Assembly: GCA_038373865.1 (NCBI GenBank) | Contig: JAXGGA010001034.1 | Location: forward strand, 62,001 to 126,000 | DNA: 64,000 nucleotides | Source of the DNA: Uloborus plumipes | Lineage: Eukaryota > Arthropoda > Arachnida > Araneae > Uloboridae | Reading direction: 5' to 3' | Shown: piece after piece, positions 22,378-33,067 of the stretch | Layout: the number at the start of each line of letters is the position of its first letter | How positions within the stretch are numbered: position 1 is the stretch's first letter | The notes under the pieces: generated by a model | Seen by the model: the letters and a program-made list of their open reading frames with translations, nothing else | Database searches by the model: none | Told to the model about the DNA's origin: nothing | Made by a program: the position numbers and the translations under genes

Positions 22378-23555
22378 TATGTATTCTCTATTTTATATTA
22401 CGGATTCATCAGAAAAGAAAGAGCGCATGTTTTTCTTACGCAAAATCTAAGTGAAAATACAGGGGCTTCGCATGCACTCTTGAAATCGAGGCTTGTGCCC
22501 CCCCCCCCTTTTCTAAAAAAAAACTTTCGTCACGCTACGCCTATGTCCAGAGCTAGACCACTGTTTTACACGTAGCTTTTATATCTCTTATGTTTTCTTT
22601 TTTCATCAGCCGATTGCAAATAATTGTATTCTTCAATTTATCTTCAATGGGGGAAAAAAAACTATGAGCATCATTTTTGGAAGATAATTGCGGAAATTTC
22701 ATTCATCGATATTTTATTTAAAAACAACCTGGGAAGGTATGTCCGAAAAAAAAAGTATAACTTCCAAAAATTTACAAGTATTAGATGTGAAATTTACAAG
22801 CATTAGGAGCGAATAAAAGTTATAGCATATCACAGGAATGCACAAACGTAGTAAGCTACCTGAATTTTTCTTCTCAGTTTGGTTCAAACGGAGGGGATTT
22901 TCCAAGCGAGTTCGGAAAAGTTGCGGCTTCTCTTTCGCCCGGAGCTGCAATTTCTCTGATTGCTTTCCACTACAGGGGGTCCGAGGGGTTCTTCCTCCCC
23001 AAAAGTGACAGCTCGCGCTGATTCTCACTTCGTCCACTCGATTGGTAGATGAAGTGTCAATCTCTTGTTGACGCGCACTCCCCTCGTTCAAAGAAGGAAG
23101 TCATTTTAAGCCTAACTACGATAGTTCTTTTTTGTGAAGAGGGGCCTTAAAGCTGCATCTCCATAGCAACCAGTTGAAACTTCCCCCATAAACGAAACAT
23201 TTTTGCTCTACCTCCTTCCTCAGAAACGAAGAGTTGCGCGAACGTATATTGAACTATTCATCGAAAATCTATCTCCTCGTAAGACGCTCGCAGAAGTTCT
23301 GTGCCGCATTTCTTCAGCTACGTTTCCACTGTTTATGGGGAGGAATTTTCCTTGTTATCGTTGTGTCCTGGTATAATGAGTGAGATATTTTAGGATGTCG
23401 CCTACACTCGTTAATAGCAGCATACTCCTGCTGAAACTGCTTGGATAGAACCGTTTGAATGTTTTTTCACTTTGAGCTTGTTCAGGATTTTAGATGTAAT
23501 AGCATTGTACTAAATCCCGTTCGTCGAAAATACAAGACATTTTTTTTTTTTTAAA
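22378..23555. other. no gene recognised; locally GC-richer segment
   Basis: 22850-23340 is less AT-rich than its surroundings. It contains an open minus-strand frame (22714-23091, 125 codons) with a basic, low-similarity product. No domain or splice signal makes a convincing gene. It could be an untranslated exon, promoter-proximal DNA or an old repeat. Confidence 0.35.
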
Positions 23556-23557
23556 TA

Positions 23558-24001
23558 CAGTCGAAAATGTTGCATAAATTTAATGTTTTTTTCTCTTGTT
23601 TATCTCGAATGGTTTTTCCGGAAAAACTCTATATATCGAATTTCGACGACTCTCATTCTTGAATTCCATATCCAGCCACCTTTATCAATGGTATAACTTG
23701 GAGACAAAAATCATCTTCCGCACAATCATTCAAAGACTGTGTTCGTACTTAAAGGTATGCATTAACTTGCTACCGAGTTAGTTATCACAATTAGTAAAAC
23801 GTGAACTCACGACGTGTAGTACAGTAAAATATTCAACAGTATCAATGCAAAACAATCTATTAAGTATTTGACTTTGTTCCAATTGCTTATTTTTGTAAAT
23901 TTTATCACAACCTCTGTATCTCGAAACCTCCGTATCTCGAAACCTCCGTATCTCGAATTTTTCTTCTTTCCCTTGTAATTCGAGATAGACAGGTTTGACT
24001 G
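23558..24001. mobile_element. pogo/Tigger-like MITE with TCTCGAA motifs
   Basis: TA-flanked (23556-23557, 24002-24003). The right end is the complement of CAGTCAAACCTGTCTATCTC. The left end, CAGTCGAAAATG, is diverged. The inside repeats GTATCTCGAAACCTCC and TATCTCGAA on both sides, as in pogo-type 'CAGTCnAACCTC..TCTCGAA' MITEs. 444 bp, non-coding. Confidence 0.6.
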
Positions 24002-24128
24002 TACATTTAGATAGACATTTATTATTTGCTGTTTCATTATGATGTGATTAAAAATAAAACTATATATAAAATTTTGCAAAAAACGTTTCCTGAATGCCTA
24101 ACACTGACCCAGAAATTTTTAAAGTTTG

Positions 24129-24320
24129 TGCAGATTAATTAACCGACTTCAAAAAAGGAGAAGGTTCTCAATTCAAAGCTCATTCTTTTTTCTTTTTTGT
24201 TTGTTCGCACATAACATCTGATCTACTGAACCGATTTGAACGATTTTTTTAATCGATAGGAGATGGAGTAACTTGGGTACCATGTACTCATATGACGATA
24301 TTTGTTCACTAGAAAAAAAG
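24129..24320. repeat. CCGACTTCAAAAAAGG-type dispersed repeat piece
   Basis: AACCGACTTCAAAAAAGGAG followed by a 'CTACTGAACCGATTTGAACG' segment is a sequence type seen in many arthropod repeats. Its partner end was not established, though GAAGTCGGTT recurs at about 25436-25445. Confidence 0.4.
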
Positions 24321-24322
24321 TT

Positions 24323-24496
24323 ATGATCGAAAAACTAACATTTCATTATTATTTAAAACAATATGTGCTATTGTAAATCCGTAACTCAATGAGCGACCCG
24401 ATGGTCAAGTGGTTATGCGCGTCAGGTTGAAGTGCCTGATGGAATGAGATCGAGTCCAGGTCTGCAAGGATTTTTTTGAACATCTGCATGTTTTTT
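24323..24496 (+). repeat. tRNA-derived repeat, copy 1
   Basis: A core of about 78 bases (24391-24468) has an A-box-like TGGTCAAGTGGTTA and a B-box-like GAGATCGAGTCC spaced as in a tRNA. TCAGG..CCTGA can form an anticodon-type stem. The shared unit extends beyond the core on both sides and recurs at 24822-24997, so it is a SINE-like repeat. Confidence 0.6.
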
Positions 24497-24821
24497 CTTT
24501 TTGAATGATTTAATGATTGCAATGTCCTTATGCAGGTACATCCCCCCATGGGGATCTACCCCGTATTTTTTTATAGTACAAAATGACAGTTTTAGTCGGA
24601 TCTTTGTCAAAATTGGCAATGGGGTCCTTCGATGCTGTAGAATTTTCTTATGGACGTTTGCGCTATTTTTGGGGGCTTTGAATCGATTGTGGCAATAAAT
24701 GGTTTTTAATTTGCGGCACTTATATTATTTTTTCAAGAATTATATACACAATCAATTATGTTAATTTTTGTACCTTTATAAAATTCTGTATTTTATACCT
24801 TGCATTTACGTCAAATTCAAG

Positions 24822-24997
24822 AAATCGAAAAACTAAAATTTCATGTTATTTAAAACAACATCTGCTATCGTAAATCCTTACTGCAATGAGCGACCCTATG
24901 GTCAAGTGGTTAAACGCGTCGAGTTGAAGTTCCTGATGGAATGAGATCGAGTACAGGTCTGCAAGGATTTTTTTTGAACAGCTGCATGGTTTTTTAA
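24822..24997 (+). repeat. tRNA-derived repeat, copy 2
   Basis: Direct repeat of 24323-24496, about 500 bp downstream in the same orientation. The stem corresponding to the anticodon arm is eroded (GTCGAGTTGAAGTTCCTGA), so no functional tRNA is expected. Confidence 0.6.
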
Positions 24998-25046
24998 CTA
25001 TATTTTGATTATTTTAAGTGCATTTACACTAAAAAGAATGAAATAA

Positions 25047-25478
25047 AATATTTTTGGAAAAAATAGAACCGACTTCAGTTGGAAATTGCTCTAAAAAGTA
25101 AAAAATAATTTTTTTCTTTGAACACCATCGAAACTACTTTTAAACATAAGTTTTGAAGTCGGCGCAAAAACAATAGATTCATACGCAACTACAATTCAAC
25201 TATAAATTTAAATTTTAATGGATTCATTTCATTGATTACCACACATTCGTGTAATAGTACAAATATTCTGCTTTTAATTTTCAATGGTTTCTCTGAAAAA
25301 ATGCTGACAAAATATGATTAAATATCATTTTACCTATCGTTTTTGCGCCGACTTCAAAACTTATGTTTAAAAGTAGTTTCGATGGTTTTCAAAGAAAGAA
25401 ATTATTTTTTACTTTTTAGAGCAATTTCCAACTGAAGTCGGTTCTATTTTTTTTTTTTTTTTCCAAAAATATTTTTTT
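25047..25478. mobile_element. inverted-repeat (fold-back) element with GAAGTCGG arms
   Basis: The left arm (about 25047-25173) reads TTTTTGGAAAAAATAGAACC then GACTTCAGTTGG, and ends TTTTGAAGTCGGCGCAAAAA. The right arm (about 25337-25478) is its inverse. The loop of about 165 bp is AT-rich. Target duplications were not resolved because the flanks are A/T runs. Non-coding. Confidence 0.75.
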
Positions 25479-26306
25479 TACTATTCGGACTTACCATCCA
25501 AAACCTTTCCAGAGCTATGGAATTGGTAATTAGTTTGGCCGGAAGATTATCAAAGATCGTCCGGAACTGCATTTTTGAAACTTCAATTTGGAAAAATTAC
25601 TTAAGAAAAGTTGAACTCCTGTTCTTCTAACTTAACCGAAGATGGTCTACACTCAAATTTTTAGGACCTCAATAATAAAAACGTCTGAAGGAAGCCATCC
25701 GAACCTTTCATGTTATTTTCATCCCAATAAAATAGCAAGATACGTTTCAAAATAACGTTTTTGGATCTTTAATAGTAAAAAAAAAAAAAAAAATACTTTT
25801 TCAAGCTAATAGTGCTCCCTTTTCCCCCCACCTTTTTTTAAGGGTTTTGTTTCCCATGTTTCAAAATGTTTTTTCCTGAAAGAGCAACGGTCAACATGAA
25901 GTGAAATACTTTTTCAAAATAATTTTAGCTCATTTTTCTTAAAAAATAATTTTAAAAGGCACACAGTGGCTTTTCATTTTCACTGAAAGACGTCAAAAGT
26001 AGGCGAGTTGGTTTTAGCATGGCCAATTTATAGACGAGCCTACATTTTGGACTGGATTTTCACTGTTGCAAAGCTAGGGTTCCTACTCGTATCCAAAATG
26101 TCTGATGTTTCGGTCTGGCTTTGCACCCAAGTTTTTTTTCATTTGTTACGGCATACGAAGATTCGCTTTGTTTTTAAATCAGTCGTTTAAAAAGAAAAAG
26201 AAATAATAAAAATTTACTGTAGAAGAAATGAAAGTATTTTCTGCCCCATGATATTTTTTTTACTTATTCTATCAACATCAGACTAAAATTAGTACCTGAA
26301 TAAATG
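25479..26306. other. no gene seen
   Basis: AT-rich spacer with an A run near 25780. Nothing recognised. Confidence 0.45.
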
Positions 26307-26308
26307 TA

Positions 26309-26868
26309 CAGTGAACTCTCACTTATACATCGCCTCATTTATGCGCCTTGTTCACTTAAACGACGATTTTTAATGGTCCCAGCACACCCCATAGCAAAAT
26401 AATGATAGTATCATTCGTTTATGGGTTGCTCTAAAAATAAATATTTCACTTATGCGCCGAATTTTTCGTAAAATGTAAAAAAAAAAATTTCTTTTCTTTA
26501 AAAATAAGCATTTTTTCTTCTCTTTCCTCTTCAATCTTTCACCTTTATTGCTCACGGAAGGCGTTTTTTCCGCATGAACTAGAGCTTGGAGGGGAACAAT
26601 TACCTATTATGGATCGTTTCAAAGGGAACAGTTTATAATTAGGTATGCAACAATTTTTGTTGTCTCTTTATCATTTTAGTTACGTTACAGTAATTGCCAA
26701 ACCATAGTAATATGTCCCTTGTCTATAAAAACATTCTTATTCATTCTCCCATTGGAACTTATGTTGTGTTTTAGTCCTTTAAACAGGCTTGTTAACTTAT
26801 ACGTCTCTCTCACTTATGCGTCTTTTTCTGTTGGTCCCTTGGGCCGGCGCATAAGTGAGAGTTCACTG
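26309..26868 (-). mobile_element. pogo/Tigger-like MITE, CAGTGAACTCTCAC family, copy 3
   Basis: Inverse orientation of 5014-5569, flanked by TA (26307-26308, 26869-26870). 560 bp. The right end complements CAGTGAACTCTCACTTATGC. The left end has a substituted stretch (TATACATCGCC). Non-coding. Confidence 0.85.
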
Positions 26869-26922
26869 TATTATATTTCCATGTATGTACAAATATTATA
26901 TACATACATAGAAATATAATAT

Positions 26923-26944
26923 ATGTGTGTGTGTGTGTGTGTGT
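26923..26944. repeat. (TG)n microsatellite
   Basis: About eleven TG dinucleotides, preceded by an imperfect palindrome of ATATAATATTTCTATGTATG type. Confidence 0.85.
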
Positions 26945-29544
26945 CGTTACAAGTTTTCAATTGTAAGCGACGAGCCTTATACTAAACCTTCATAAACACA
27001 CTACCGTTAAGCTAGACTTCCCCGTTCTCCCTCAAGAGCCCTCATGTCTTGTTTTCCATTTATAACACCAGTTGAGAACATTACAGCTGAAATAATAAGA
27101 GGAGAGAAGACAACCGAAGATGCGTTCCCCGCACAGGGAGGGGGGGATGCTCCTCCTCTGATATCGAATCGCATTCGGTAAATATGGGCATGGGAACTTC
27201 TTTTTGTCGTCATTTAAAAATAAAGCTGCACTAGTGGTAACAAGTGTCTCAAGAGGAGTTCTTATAACGTTCGTTTTAGTTTTAGTAAGAGCAAATAATG
27301 TATTTATACAGATTTAATAAGCTTAGATTTAAAAAAATATATTTGGTTTCTTCTGAGCATGTTAACTTATTGTTTTATCATACAGGCAGATTGAAATTTT
27401 AACTACCCTTTTTAGAGAGGTAAACCCGGAATCTTACTAAAAGAAAAACATATTTAAGTGGTACTGTGGAAGCAGGGTAACTGAATCAGTCGTTAACTGA
27501 ATCAACCGTTTCAATTGAACCAAATCTATAAAAACAGAACAATAGCTAGTTCTATTAAATTGGGCCGATTTATTGAATCAAAACTGTTTAGAAATACGAT
27601 TACATGAGGAAAGGACAGTATCTATTTGTTAGCAGGGATGCTAGATTATGCAGATATTTCAGTTTCTGAATTAAGCAGAGTCACAATGTAATGAATGTAA
27701 CACGCTTCTGAAATTTTTACTTTGACTCTCATCCAGATAGACTCGTCTGAACTGGCCGTTTCCCAGTTACAAAGCAAACGTAAGCGGATAATGTGGTAGT
27801 TTAACCAGTGAATAAACGCTTTGATTTTCTTTTAGACATTTTTACTTAGATGAAATGACAACACTAACTCTTTTCTACACAATTCCAAAAAGGAAGCAAT
27901 AACTTTTTTTATTAAACTAGCCATGCGTGCTCAGTGAAAGACTGTTGCATCGGTTTAAATTTGAGGCCCAAAAAAAAAAGGAAACCATAGTTGTTGAAAA
28001 AAGAATCTACGTATATTTACTTTCTTTTCCAATTACTTTAGTTGCGATATTTGCTGCATGATAGTAAAAAATTATCTATTAAAATAAGCAGCTAACGATT
28101 CTCGTATTCGGTAATCTACAAATTGTGATTTAGATGCTTTTATAAATTTGATAAAAGAATAATAACGACAAGAAAAAGAACAGTCAAAAATGAGTTTTAG
28201 TCGTATTTTCGCAAAAAAAAATTCGAAAATTGGAATGAATTTTCAAATGTTTTTCCTCTCTTTTGTATTGGTTTTAAAATCTAACGAGCCACTTATCCGG
28301 TAATCTAGAAATTGTGATTTAGATGCTTTTAAATTTCTGGTGAAATCTTATTCATGTCATGGTAAACACGGCAAAGGAAAGTTAATCCTTACTAGTAAAA
28401 TTTGCAAGTCGCAAAAGCAGAATAAAGAAGGAGCATTGAAAATTCTTATACTAAAATCAATTACAAATTAATTGTTAAAAATAGAAACTGGAAACAGATA
28501 AACATTTAAAATCATTGATTTTTCTTTTCTCGTCGACCACCAATGACATCGGTTTCCAATTCTGTAAATTTAAGACTTAGAGCATTTGCTAAAAAGCGTT
28601 ATAACTCGAGTTCTATTTTACATTTTAAGTTCCAAACCCATCTTATCAGACGTAGAATTTTTTTTCTTTCTTTAGGTATTATTGCTTTAAATTTTCTAGC
28701 ACGTTTCCCCTTTAAAAATTGCAAAAAACATTTTCAAGGTTTTTGATTATCTTTGCAAATTAATGTCATCCGAAGACGCGACCTAGTTAAGCACACTCTC
28801 GATCACTTCACCTTTCAAAAAAAAAAAAAAAATCAAAATGGGTCCATTAGTTCATGCAGTACGGTGCCACTGACAGACACACAGATTGACAGACACGTCA
28901 AACTTATAACTTCCTTGTTGCGTCATAGATTAAAAATGAAGCCTTAATCGTACTTTCGTAGCAAAAAAGTTAAAATAAATCTTTAAAGCTTTTTTTCTAT
29001 TGATTATAAAATTAACTAAACTTCTTCAACTATACAAGAGTAAAAGAAGATCTCATGCATTCACAAACATTGAATGGAAGAAGTTTAAATCTGTGTACTT
29101 AACATTTTGTATTTAAAGTTAAATATTGCAAAAAAAAATCTCATTTGCAAATAATACATTTTTGCGTCAGATTTTTATGATTGATTTGAAGTAAATCTTT
29201 GCGATGGAAAAGAGTTTACCTATGTTATTCAGTCATGTTTAATTCTTCTGCTGTATATATTTTCCCCTTCAATCGTTTAATCTTTACAGAGAGAAAAAAA
29301 AACATGCTCCAAGACTTTCCTTTTCAAACAGTTTCATCGCAAATGTCAAGAGTATTTTTGCGTGCTTCACTCAAATGAGAGCAGTAATATCCACGCAATG
29401 AAATTGTCTGTCTCGTTACATTTTATGCTTACAGTAGAACAAGTTGGAGACTTTCGTTTCTTGATACGATTTCGTGGAGTATATCGCGTTAAGATGCAAA
29501 TGATTTTAACAAAAATATTGTATTTTGTGTTTTTCCCCGTCAAG
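26945..29544. other. long stretch without a recognised gene
   Basis: AT-rich. A 24-base sequence (GGTAATCTA..TTGTGATTTAGATGC) occurs twice at about 28110 and 28300, a small direct repeat. A GACAGACACACAGATTGACA stretch near 28872 resembles repeat microsatellite tails. No exon is supported except the candidate starting at 29545. Confidence 0.4.
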
Positions 29545-29627
29545 CTTTTGAAGATATTGATGAGAGCATTGGACCTGATGCTGTTTGTGTTGATGTTTGG
29601 GCCACGCGTTATTCGGCAAATCCTAAA
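29545..29627 (+). CDS. possible exon fragment truncated by a MITE
   Basis: After TTTTTCCCCGTCAAG, a plausible acceptor, a frame reads FEDIDESIGPDAVCVDVW followed by ATRYSANPK. This composition is unlike the surrounding AT-rich DNA. It runs directly into the GC-rich MITE pair at 29628. No donor or family is recognised, so this may be an exon remnant or chance. Confidence 0.25.
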
Positions 29628-29815
29628 AGCCCTGGTTTCCTAGGAGTGAAATCGTCGATCTCTGGCGAGGCGACGGTCGCCGCCTTCTTCTGCGCATGCG
29701 CCTGAGCCGCAGATTGACGTGGCTGCAAGCCACGCTCCAATCAAACTGGTTCTGATTCCAGCGTGCAGTCGCGCCCGGCGTCGGCGACGATTGTCGCGTT
29801 CTAGGAAACCAAGGC
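29628..29815 (+). mobile_element. GC-rich MITE, left member of an inverted pair
   Basis: 188 bp, bounded by GCCCTGGTTTCCTAGG and its partner TTCTAGGAAACCAAGGC. It contains GCGCATGCGC and GTCGGCGACGA-type motifs and is far richer in G+C than the window. TTAA (29816-29819) follows it; TAAA precedes it. Confidence 0.75.
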
Positions 29816-29819
29816 TTAA

Positions 29820-29997
29820 GGCTTGGTTTCCTAGAATCGTCGCCGACGCCGGGCGCGACGCACGCTGGAATCAGAACCAGTTTGATTGGAGCGGGGCGTG
29901 AAGCGACATCAATCTGCGACTCAGGCGCATGCGCAGATGGCGGCGGCGTCTGTCGCCTCGCCAGAGATCGACGATTTCACTCCTAGGAAACCGGGCC
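29820..29997 (-). mobile_element. GC-rich MITE, right member of an inverted pair
   Basis: 178 bp, the inverse of the preceding element, starting GGCTTGGTTTCCTAG and ending CCTAGGAAACCGGGCC with TTAA at 29998-30001. The two share a single TTAA in the centre. It carries the same GCGCATGCGC palindrome. TTAA duplications would fit a piggyBac or Kolobok-type MITE. Confidence 0.75.
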
Positions 29998-30190
29998 TTA
30001 AACCCCCCGACAGGAGAACGCAGCGAGATATCGAGGGATGTATTGAAGTATTCAGCGGTGATTGAAGCAAGCGCAGAAGCTCGCATCGGTAATTGAGATT
30101 TTGGAGGCTGTTACAACGAGCGCCGTCCAGTTGACACGGTAGTGCGTAGATGACATTCAGATTGAAAAATTTGATGATAGAGCGGCAGAG

Positions 30191-30392
30191 ATGCACAATC
30201 CAATTTCTGACAGAGGAAGGTGTGAACCAGGTGAAGGAACCATTAACTCAGATGTGTATTGTGAGATACTGAAAAACCTACGCAGATTCATCAACACCAA
30301 AAGACCAGTGCTGCTCACGAAGGATGTGATTCTAGTCCATGATAACGCGTATCCACAAGTCTCCAGGGTTACTCAAGTGGGACCGGCAAAGT
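30191..30392 (+). pseudogene. mariner transposase fragment
   Basis: The frame contains GTINSDVYCEILKNLRRF, then KRPVLLTKDVILVHDNAYPQ and VSRVTQ. This matches the central mariner motif 'TINADYYC..L..KRPGLL..GVLLLHDNARPH'. The aspartate of HDNA, a catalytic residue in mariner enzymes, is kept. The N- and C-terminal parts are missing. The frame stops where a TTAA element (30397-30887) begins, so the insertion either truncated it or landed in an already decayed copy. The upstream ATG and the residues before the TINSD motif show no clear homology. Confidence 0.7.
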
Positions 30393-30396
30393 TTAA

Positions 30397-30887
30397 CCCT
30401 TTATACTCCGAAGGGACTCAGACATCAGTTTATATTAATTTAGTATTATGAATCCTAAATGACTGGAATCATGCTGGTACATGAAAGTACCACTCCTTGT
30501 ACTTTGCTGAGAGGCCGACAGATGGTACCTGCGATCGAAAACAGTTTTCTAAGGGGCTCTATACTAAAATGAAACTTAACTTGGCAGTGACGTCACTACG
30601 GGTGGAGCCAATAAGAACTCACAAGCAGTCAGCGATCTCCTCTAATTCGCCAAATAGGCTGTGACGTTTTATCTAGCTCGTTTTTCATAGGCTAACGTCA
30701 CGCAAACGTCACGCTGACGTCACTATGTTTTTGCCAAGAAAGGTTGCATTGTAGTATAAGGCGTAGCGGGGTTTAGACGCTACTGATTGTCAAGATTTTC
30801 ATACTCGGTATATACTTTGTTTAATGTATTTTAAACTAAAAAAAATACATAAAAATTCATTGTTAAATTGATTTGGGACATAAAGGG
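30397..30887 (+). mobile_element. piggyBac-type MITE, family B, full copy
   Basis: TTAA at 30393-30396 and 30888-30891. It starts CCCTTTATACTCCGAAGGGA and ends GGGACATAAAGGG. 491 bp, non-coding. It includes a GC-richer stretch with repeated GTCACG/GACGTCAC motifs (30590-30725) that the shorter copy at 56794-57104 lacks. A split, inverted copy is at 8766-10441. Confidence 0.85.
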
Positions 30888-31274
30888 TTAAAGCAGGATT
30901 GACCAACGTTTTTGAGAAAAAAAAATATCATTTGAACATGCCACTTTCAATTAGTCCAGCATGTAAAAAAATACAAATAAGTAAATGTTACTTTTGGACT
31001 GGTTATGTGATTTTTACTTAAATATCACGTTTTTTTATGCGCAAATCTGAGTAGTGTAAAAGCAAGGTACAGGGGGAAAAAATGTTGTAGAACTCTAACA
31101 ATAAAAGTAAAAGCTCCTATTTTTCTGTTTCTTATTAGTCAGCAAAAAAAGACGAAGTTTTTGTCCTCTTTACGAAGCATTTCTTGAATAAATTGTAGCA
31201 GTTTGTGAAAATCAAGAATTTTTTCGCCAATATTGAAATTATCATTCGTGCAATTTACAAATATGCTTAACTGA

Positions 31275-31634
31275 GCATTTCTGTAATGGCAGTTTCCATT
31301 TAATATGATCTTTATCACGAATTAAATCGTTCACAATCTGAAGAACAAAAAGTTACGTTTTTAAAATTATTTCCAGCTCCTTAGTTTGCGTTATTTGCTG
31401 TTTTTATTTCTTCTTATAAAATGTCTTTTTAAATATTATATCGTAGGCAGAAAAAAAATATTAGTAAAAAAAGTATGTACTCTCTGGTGTCTAGCCTCCC
31501 TTTATAAGAATGGTTTTTCTTTTCTTAATGAAAAAATTATACTTTACGTGATATTTTTTTAATTATTTTTCCTGTCCATCAAACACTATTTGTAACCAGT
31601 ATCTTTGAGAAAAAAAATGTCAGGCATTAATGGG
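31275..31634 (+). mobile_element. piggyBac-type MITE, family A, left-truncated copy
   Basis: It aligns with the right two-thirds of 8082-8592 and ends TGTCAGGCATTAATGGG, then TTAA (31635-31638). The left terminus is missing. Homology fades near 31275. Confidence 0.7.
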
Positions 31635-31848
31635 TTAAACCCTTTGTAACTTATGTATAAACCACAGACACTTGATCGTGCGTAATTAAATAGAGAATTA
31701 AAAAAATAATGATTAAATGATAACAAATTAAACTGATTTTTCTAAATCAAGAATAGACATTATTGGCCTTTTTTGGACTTGATAATTGGACATGATTTGG
31801 ACTACTTCCGCGAAAAGGACCCAAAAGCTCACTTGCTCCTACAATTAA

Positions 31849-32361
31849 CCCATTAATGCCTGACATTTTTTTTCCCAAAGATATTTTGTATACTGGTTAC
31901 AAACAGTGTTTAATGGACAGGAAAAATAATAAAAAAAATATTATGTAAAAAATATTTTTTTTATTAAGGAAAGAAAAATTGTCCCTTAAAGTTACGATAG
32001 ACCCCAGAGGGTATATACCTTTTTTACTAAACTTTTTTTCTGCCTACAATATAATATTTAAGTAGACATTTTATAAGTAGAAGTAAAATCAGCAATTAAC
32101 ATAAACTGGGAAGCTGGGAATAACTTTGAAGACTTAGCTTTTTTTCTTAAGATTGTGAACGATGTCGTTTATGATAAAGATCATATTAAAACTGCTACAG
32201 AACGCACTTTCCAATGGTTATGTGCTGCAATCTGTTAATAACGAAAAGAAACAATACCAAGGTACTAATTGAACACTATTATTTGGTTGAAATGTTCATT
32301 TTGGGGAAATTCAGACCCTTTTTTGGACCGTCCCTAAAAAGGGACGTTAGGCATTAATGGG
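31849..32361 (-). mobile_element. piggyBac-type MITE, family A, inverted full copy
   Basis: TTAA at 31845-31848 and 32362-32365. CCCATTAATGCCTGACAT at the left and GGCATTAATGGG at the right. 513 bp. Inverse orientation to 8082-8592. Non-coding. Confidence 0.88.
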
Positions 32362-32371
32362 TTAAAATTAA

Positions 32372-32593
32372 CCCTACACTCCATAGCATTGCCAGTTCGA
32401 TACATGGACTATTTTTACTTATGAACAGGCATAAGGCAACTCAACCATAAAAAGCAAGTATTAGGCATCTTTAAAGCAAATATAACCATCTATCCTCAAA
32501 ATTAAATATTTAAAAATGTTTTCCAATGTTTTTATATTACATTGAAAAATATAGATAGTTCTTTCGCAGAAAAAAAAATCATGCAGTGTAGGG
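32372..32593. mobile_element. short TTAA-flanked MITE (222 bp)
   Basis: TTAA at 32368-32371 and 32594-32597. CCCTACACTCCATAGC at the left and GCAGTGTAGGG at the right. Only six bases separate it from the preceding family-A element. Piggybac-type ends, distinct interior, non-coding. Confidence 0.8.
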
Positions 32594-32597
32594 TTAA

Positions 32598-33063
32598 TGG
32601 AAAGTAAATCTGTGCGAAAGCTTGCTGTTTAAAGTGTCACGCTTTGTTTGAATTTCGAATTATATAACCGTTAAATAATGAAAACTGTAATACAATTAAC
32701 TATTAATAATTACCTTTTTACTTATGAACTTTGTTCTTAATTTATTTTTGCTGAAATAACTATAATCGTACTACTATTTGTTAAAGCCAACTAAAGAAAA
32801 TATCAAAAATGATCTGAGTAGTACAAACAATTTGCAAAAACTCCGAAGGAAAAAATTTCCTTCTAACCTCCTTGATGACGTCACGATCGGTTTCTCTAGT
32901 AAAAAGTAACTCTCAGGATGATATAACATACGGTATTAAATAAATCTCCCACCCCATAAGTCAAAGTCATTTTATCGTCTGGTCTAAAAAAAAACATCGC
33001 AAAAAATGCCGGTATATTAATATCAGGCTCTTTATATAGGAGCTTTACATTAATCGCTTGCTA
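32598..33063. other. no gene seen
   Basis: AT-rich spacer between TTAA elements and the CTGTACCTCAG element. Confidence 0.45.
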
Positions 33064-33067
33064 ATAT

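Noticed and set aside
22714..23091. 125-codon minus-strand open frame in a GC-richer patch
   Set aside because: The second half becomes AT-driven low-similarity sequence. No splice site, domain or start context is convincing.
29362..29643. 93-codon plus-strand frame
   Set aside because: Hydrophobic, repetitive product. A different frame of the same DNA (from 29545) is more protein-like.
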